Positions 58,669 to 64,000 of a stretch of DNA of 64,000 nucleotides are shown in pieces. The translations under genes were made by a program, and so were the position numbers. The notes beneath the pieces are model-generated. The model saw only the letters and a program-made list of their open reading frames with translations. It was not told where the DNA came from and did no database searches. Source of the stretch: Galeruca laticollis (lineage: Eukaryota; Arthropoda; Insecta; Coleoptera; Chrysomelidae); contig OY998176.1 of assembly GCA_963921935.1 (NCBI GenBank), forward strand, positions 172,914,445 through 172,978,444, written 5' to 3'. Each line of letters starts with the position of its first letter. Position 1 is the first letter of the stretch.

Positions 58669-60051
58669 ATGCGGTATACAGATGATGAAAAGATAGCAAT
58701 ATTTTCTCTATTTGTAGAAAATAATAATAACAAATTAGATGCGAGGAGAGAATTTATGGAATTATATCCAAATCGGCATGCGCCTAGCAAATATACGTTC
58801 AACAGAATATACCAGCATGTAATGACAACTAAGAACTTTTCTAGTAAAAAACGAACGTGTATAATTAATGAGGATGATGTTTCAGATACACTTCTGCATT
58901 TTGAAGGTAAAAAAATATATATTTCTTTGGATTTTATGGTAGTTGAATAAGAAGGAATAATTTTTGCGCTACTACTTTTTTGCAGAAAACTCTGAAGACT
59001 CGTTAGTAACCAGCTCCAATATATCACAAAAACATCCTATGAAAATTTTTAGGACTCTGAAAAGACACAATTATAAACCATATAAGATACTTCCCGTGCA
59101 GGCTCTTACTGAATTTCACAAACGGAAACGGTTAATATTTTGTCAGGAAATGCTTCGTCGCTTGAATGAAACTGCAGATATCCTTCAGAAAATCTGTTGG
59201 ACAGATGAATCCAGTTTTTATACAGCTAGCGTGTTCAATAGAAAAAATAGACGTTCATGGGAAAATAAAAATCATAGACAGCGGAAAGTGCAACAAATAA
59301 AAAAATCTGGACGGAAATCAATTAAAGTTTGGTGTGGAATATTCCAGAATAAAGTGGTTGGGCCAATATTTTTCAATTATAAGTTAACAGGAAGAACTTA
59401 CCCAAACTGCAAAATAAGTGAAATACTAGAAACTGAATTTACAGCTGACCAATTAATGGGCACCGAGATGGGGCATCACCCCATAATGTATTAGAGGTAA
59501 GAAAACATCTCAACAATCAGTTTCCATAGTGGATCGGAAATAATGGGACAATTCTATGGCCTCCTAATAGCCCCGACCTAACTTCCTTAGATTCTTTTTT
59601 GTGGGGGATGCTGAAATATATAGTTAACTTTGGCGAAAATAACAATCTTGGGATAATTCAGGAAAAGAAGGAAAAGTGAAATACTAGAAACTGAATTTAC
59701 AGCTGACCAATTAATGGGCACCAAGATGGGGCATCACCCCATAATGTATTAGAGGTAAGAGAACATCTCAACAATCAGTTTGCATATTGGATCGGAAATA
59801 ATAGGACAATTCTACGGCCTCCTAATAGCCCCGACCTAACTCCCTTAGATTCTTTTTTGTGGGGGATGCTGAAAGATATAGTTAACTTTGGCGAAAATAA
59901 CAATCTTGAGATAATTCAGGAAAAGATTCAAGGCGAAATTAATAACTTAAATGATCATGCTGATATTATTTCTAAATGTTTAGAGACTTTACGTCGAAGA
60001 TACCAACTATGCATTGGCAATATGGGGGGTCATTTTGAACAATATTTATAG
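58669..60051 (+). pseudogene. Mariner/rosa-like transposase, frameshifted and internally duplicated
   Basis: ATG at 58669 (MRYTDDEKIAIFSLF) opens the N-terminal helix-turn-helix. After a break at about 58950 the catalytic part begins at about 58980: FHKRKRLIFCQEML, CWTDESSF (first Asp about 59201), RKSIKVWCGIFQNKVVGPIF. The frame shifts at about 59460; the next blocks are DGASPHNVLEV (second Asp) and WPPNSPDLTSLDSFLWGMLK (third Asp). I count 40 residues between the second and third Asp, near the DD41D spacing of rosa-like mariners rather than DD34D. The region with the last two Asp residues occurs twice (59416-59673 and 59674-59931), and only the second leads on to the C-terminus and stop at 60051. 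Confidence 0.8.
59416..59931 (+). repeat. 258-bp tandem duplication inside the mariner transposase
   Basis: Two adjacent units begin AAGTGAAATACTAGAAACTG at 59416 and 59674. They differ at several scattered positions (for example CACCGAGATG against CACCAAGATG), so the duplication is not recent. It doubles the second and third catalytic Asp regions. Confidence 0.88.
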
Positions 60052-60419
60052 TTTCATTAGGGCTGACTTAGTTTGAGATTACTTTATTTTGTGAATGAAT
60101 TTACTGAATTCAAATCGATAGATTACTACACCTTACTGTGTCGTATATATTTTCTGAACTGTTAAGGTTAGACTATGACAATTATGTATTGTTGAATTCG
60201 GATTGAAGTAAACAGTTTAAAAATATGAAAATATAAAGGGGGTCCCGTTTAAGAAAGAACACTTTGGCTCTGACCCTCTTTTTTGGGACATTCTGTATAA
60301 TATTTTTGTTGAATTTTAAAAACTACTTTAATAACCATTCAACTCTTATTTGATACATTTTTAATTGTAACAAATAATAAGTGAGATATGGAAGAGTCCA
60401 TATATAATGAAAAACCCTG

Positions 60420-60860
60420 TACATGATGCAATTCCAGACAATACTCCAACTTCAAAAACATCACGTTCAAACACACCACTTACACCAGATAATGTCACAC
60501 CAAGTTCATCTGCGAAACTAACATTAAAAAAGGAGAATTAGTTAAAGAAACAAGCAATACTTGACCGCTGTCTTGGTGTTATGTCACAATCAGCAGACTA
60601 TTTTGAAATATTTGGGGATTATGTGGCTGAAGAACTAAGAAATAGGAGTACCAAAGCTCCAGACCGGCAGTCGTGAGCGAAGCGAGAGATATAACGAATT
60701 ATATTACAAATGGACGACAAGTATGAGCTCAAATCACAGCAAAATACAAGTCCGTTACCACAGTAGTCTAACAACGCAGAAAAAAACCCGGTATGAGTCT
60801 ATGTTGCAGTCTCCGTTAATTGATAATAAACCAGAAGTTCCAAATACTGCCTGCTTCGAA
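60420..60860 (+). pseudogene. MADF-domain protein, remainder of exon 2
   Basis: Beyond the mariner the frame reads DAIPDNTPTSKTSRSN, then LTLKKEN, a stop, and SADYFEIFGDYVAEELRNRS (about 60592-60650), the BESS-like C-terminal block that follows MADF domains. Further stops end it. Confidence 0.65.
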
Positions 60861-61194
60861 GGCTACGAAACATTGTCTCCTACTTACTTTAACATGTAAA
60901 ATGATAGTTTAAATAAAAATATGTTTCATATACACACTTGTGGATATTCTACTTTTAGAACATTGTAAGTTGCAGACCACACTTCAGGTACAATTCGTAA
61001 AATAGAACACACAGGTACGCGAAACAAGTACATTAAGGAATGGTAGCTGTCTCCTGAAAAAAATTATAAAAGAGAAATTGGTTAACTCGAGCCTTTCATA
61101 GAAATCTCTCCTGTTCTGTGGAAATATTTCCGAGATAAATTTCTCATGAAACAAAAATCTCTTGCGATTTTAGTCTCCTTGTGGATTCGTACCT
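60861..61194. other. Harbinger right subterminal region
   Basis: Non-coding. Contains inverted words of the AATCTC-type (about 61100-61170) that mirror those near the left end, then the terminal repeat. Confidence 0.5.
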
Positions 61195-61197
61195 TAA

Positions 61198-61829
61198 GAC
61201 GCTATAAAAATTTCAGCATGCGTTTAATTGAGAAAAAACAACTTTAGGGTGCTCTGGGTCAATGTTGACCTCTCTATAATACTCGCCTTGGTTATTTTTT
61301 TATATAATTTTATCTTAACTATTGAATTATATTTGTTTGCTTTTGAATCAAAAATATTTTTTGGGATACATTTTTCATAGTTTTCTTCTAAGCGCAGTAC
61401 CTGCCGTGCCCCAGGTAGATCAGGCAAACAGCTGATCCAATAATCCTTCTCACTATTATTACCTTTACGTTATGACTTGAATCAAACATATGAAAAATGA
61501 GTCCGACTAATAATTTCGGACAGTAAATATTTACGTCTGTTGGAAATTTCAAAATGTGCACAATTTAATGTAAATAATTACGAATCTCTCAATTCGGAAG
61601 TGATGGTTATTTAAGTATTTCCTGCAATGTATATTTCAAACATAATTTCCATGGACGTCTTATCAAAAGGAAGTATGAACCTCTTAGTGTCCTAATAACG
61701 AGCACCCCTTTGATAAAGATAAGGATTAGGATTATTCGCAAAAAGCTTTTGGCAAGCAGTAATTTTTCATTATAAGTCGATACTACGAATGGAACATTGT
61801 TCATCGCAATTTCCAATACAGTTACCCCC
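61198..61829. other. Spacer, nothing recognised
   Basis: Two short minus-strand frames of 67 and 74 codons show no domain. AT-rich, no repeats seen. Confidence 0.45.
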
Positions 61830-62335
61830 ACATAATTGTCGGAAATTTCATTTTGTCAAAAGTTATAGACAAAGTATTTATAAGGTTTCGTTCGAATGGA
61901 ATAACTCTTCAGAAGATACTTTGTTAGATAAAGAATGTTGTGTTACCTTTAGACTTTATATTTGAATCACTCAATTTTCTAGCTCTACTAATAAAATTTT
62001 TCTCAATTCCATCTCATAATCATCACATGAACCACCTCACAAGGAAATAGAGATAATATTGTTTTCTCAGTTCCTTCTCAACCATAATTATCGAAAATTT
62101 CTTTACTTCAACAGTTGTAGACAAAGTATTCATAAGATTCACTTCGAATGAAATAACTCTTCAGAAGATACTTTGTTAGATAAAGAATGTTGAGTGTTAC
62201 CTTTAGACTCTATATTTGGATCACTCAATTTTCTAGCTCTACTAATGAAAATATTCTCAATTCCATCTCATAAGCATACCATGAACCACCTCACAAGGAA
62301 GTAGAGAAAATATTGTTTTTTCAGTTCCTTCTCAA
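61830..62335. repeat. 252-bp tandem duplication, two units
   Basis: The phrase ACTTTGTTAGATAAAGAATG occurs at about 61919 and again 252 bases later, and both units run through CTCAATTTTCTAGCTCTACT and CATGAACCACCTCACAAGGA. Identity is about nine in ten by eye, so the duplication is old. No coding content and no element ends. Confidence 0.8.
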
Positions 62336-62479
62336 ACAGTAATCAAAAGGAAATTGAAACAGCAGAAAAATTTGCTCGTGCTGCAAACCAAATAGGGACA
62401 CTTGCACAAAATACAACAATTTTTCATACAGATCCTTACCCTCCTGTATCCACACTTCTTCTTCTTCCTGCTGTGTATA

Positions 62480-62930
62480 GGCATCATTGCCTGTTTTTCT
62501 TCACATCATTGCCTCTGCTCAGTCACCTGGGAGGTTGTCACTCCATCTTTTCCTAGGACTTCCAAGGCTTCTTTGTCCTGCTGGTGAGTTGCCCCTTGAT
62601 ATTTTCACAATTCGTTCTTCCGTCATGCGGTCAATGTGCTCATTCCATTTTATCTTTATATCCAGTACCCAGTCATTGATGTTATCTATCCCGCATGTTC
62701 GTCTTATGTTTTCACTTCTTTCTCTATCCATTAGTGTTCTTCCCGCTATCCTTCGAACTATTTTCATTTCTGTAGTGTCCGCCTGCATGATCGCTGGGTG
62801 GATTGAGTAGCTTAGCGATTGTGTTGCCGGTTCCAAGCCCGGGACAAGGAGGAGTGTTGGTGGAACGGGTTAGCGGCCCATCCATCGTAAAACCGAATAT
62901 AGCTCATAGACCCACAAATTTGCCTCGGAA
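62480..62930 (-). pseudogene. LINE ORF2 C-terminal fragment (RTE-like)
   Basis: The 105-codon minus-strand frame (62836-62519) contains TTEMKIVRRIAGRTLMDRER, IRRTCGI, KIKWNEHIDRM and RGNSPAGQRSLGSPRKRW. This is the conserved tail of many RTE-like LINE polymerases (W.GHV.RM then GRP...W). Sequence to the right (to about 62930) is less AT-rich and probably belongs to the same copy but holds no clear RT motif. Orientation is minus and the copy is 5'-truncated. Confidence 0.7.
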
Positions 62931-64000
62931 TAGGTATCCACACTTAACAAATGAAATACATTGAAATAGTGAAACTCTACGTAGGAAAACTGTGTAAACA
63001 CACGCTGTCACAAGAATTCATTGAACCACTCCACCTCGGACATACCAAACTAATATACAAGCATATACAATCAGTCTAATCAAACGCAGTACGTGGAATG
63101 ACAGTATCTGTGCCCTCTATTTCATTAGAGTGTTTGATGTATTGAGCTGAACGTACAATATCTCAGATATCATTGGAGAAAACTACATCCTTCAAATTCT
63201 GAAATTCGATAGCACCCGATGTGAATTATTATACAAGAAATATTTTCTTAGGAGAAAATAACTATTGGTAATATGATTTTATGTAATTACGTATACAGCC
63301 GTATAGGAATTTTTTTTTAATTAAGGGTTGAAAAGATTTGAAGGATAGTTTCCATTTAAAAGAAATGATACAATCATTCTCACATAGACTCTATCTGAAT
63401 GAACATTACCATTGAAATAAATAAACTACATTCGTATTTAGCAATAAGGTAATAAAGTTGTAAGAAGAACATTATTAACAATAAAAACCGGATATGAATT
63501 GAGAGAAGACTTTTATTATTTTGCTTAGTTGTTTACCCATAAACACAAATTAACAATCTATTTGAAAAAAGAATAGAATTATACACAAGGATTATTTATT
63601 GACATATTATCAGTACCATGACAAACATCTTGTTCATGCTCACTGAAACATTTAACAATTGGTGACATCAATTGATGTAATTGTAAAATGTATAAAGGTT
63701 GATTTATTGCAGGAATAACATTTACAATATGTATGGCCAATTTAAGTATTTATATCCATATTATTAGTTGAATAAGTAGAAGCACAAACAAATACTTCTC
63801 ACATGTTGATAGAGATGGGTTACGATGTAATTAATTAATCGATAAGCCACGCTGTTTTTCATTAATATGAATTCAGATTCTTCCATGTCACTTGTATTAT
63901 ATTTTGGTATCTAAAGTATTGGAATTGTTTGCATGTACATGTCGCTCATTTGAATACAATATGTTTTGTTTAGCATCATGTGATAACACATCACAACACG
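62931..64000. other. AT-rich end of window, nothing recognised
   Basis: No frame of interest and no repeats found. Confidence 0.5.

Larger units (their letters stand above)
58271..60419 (+). mobile_element. Mariner-type element with long inverted repeats, nested in Harbinger
   Basis: Inverted repeats of roughly 275 bp (58271-58545 and 60145-60419) with several per cent divergence bound a transposase. The termini begin CAGGGTTTTTCATT on both strands. The right end is followed by TA, while the left is preceded by GA, so the TA target duplication has decayed or one base has changed. Repeats this long are rare in mariners, which usually have about 30 bp. The insertion splits MADF exon 2. Confidence 0.82.
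56651..61194. mobile_element. PIF/Harbinger element with MADF and transposase genes, TAA target duplication
   Basis: The left end AGGTTCGAATCCACAA (56651-56666) and the right end, reversed AGGTACGAATCCACAA (61194-61179), match at 15 of 16 positions and are both flanked by TAA (56648-56650, 61195-61197), a typical Harbinger 3-bp target duplication. Inside each end are CTC(A/G)CGAGAT-like words repeated in both orientations. Contents: MADF-type gene on the plus strand, PIF transposase fragment on the minus strand in its intron, and a mariner insertion at 58271-60419. Without the mariner the element is about 2.4 kb, short for an autonomous copy. Confidence 0.85.

Noticed and set aside
1..64000. 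CRISPR arrays, bacterial operons or phage genes
   Set aside because: No regularly spaced direct repeats of that type, no ribosome-binding-site-led gene series, and the gene content is entirely that of eukaryotic mobile elements.

Overview
The window looks like AT-rich, intron-bearing invertebrate DNA. It is almost certainly from an insect or another arthropod, because the element mix (several piggyBac families, Penelope-like elements, PIF/Harbinger with a MADF partner, rosa-like mariner, Jockey-type LINEs) is typical of insect repeat-rich intergenic sequence. I found no host protein-coding gene, no rRNA or tRNA gene, and no CRISPR array. All recognisable coding sequence belongs to mobile elements, and nearly all of it is broken by frameshifts, stops, deletions or nested insertions. 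The species cannot be read from this sequence.

Layout. 1-2.26 kb: AT-rich, unrecognised. 2.26-4.62 kb: decayed piggyBac element 1. 5.0-7.1 kb: DNA transposon with a 20-bp perfect terminal inverted repeat and a large RNase H-fold-like transposase. 7.9-9.15 kb: remnant of a Jockey-like LINE (zinc knuckles plus endonuclease start). 9.15-16.9 kb: mostly non-coding, with a 241-bp hAT-type MITE (12.05 kb), a 1.7-kb foldback (palindromic) Tc1/mariner-type element (13.17-14.86 kb) and a small hairpin. 16.9-20.4 kb: Penelope-like element (PLE) pair A. 23.16-35.13 kb: piggyBac element 2, bounded by TTAA, carrying a full-length 5.8-kb Jockey-group LINE inside its transposase gene and then a 3,681-bp tandem duplication of LINE plus transposase tail. 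35.2-37.4 kb: second copy of the unnamed transposase superfamily. 41.2-45.7 kb and 45.9-50.2 kb: PLE pairs B and C, the latter flanked on both sides by (AT)n. 52.4-55.1 kb: piggyBac element 3. 55.1-55.8 kb: RNase H end of another LINE. 56.65-61.19 kb: PIF/Harbinger element with an intact TAA target duplication, a MADF gene and an antisense transposase fragment, with a rosa-like mariner (58.27-60.42 kb) inserted in the MADF second exon. 61.8-62.3 kb: 252-bp tandem duplication. 62.5-62.84 kb: LINE 3' fragment.

How the parts relate. The nesting gives relative ages: piggyBac 2 landed first, the Jockey LINE then entered its ORF (7-bp target duplication GAACTGG), and last a segment covering part of the LINE and the piggyBac tail was duplicated in tandem with no length change. 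Likewise Harbinger predates the mariner inside it. All three PLE loci have the same architecture: a longer minus-strand copy on the left facing a 5'-truncated plus-strand copy on the right, head to head, so their ends look like long inverted repeats.

I did not find a convincing undescribed functional system. The strongest leads are the repeated head-to-head PLE architecture, the 1.7-kb palindromic element, the length-identical 3.7-kb tandem duplication, the Harbinger locus with its antisense transposase fragment inside the MADF intron, and the unnamed transposase superfamily seen twice.
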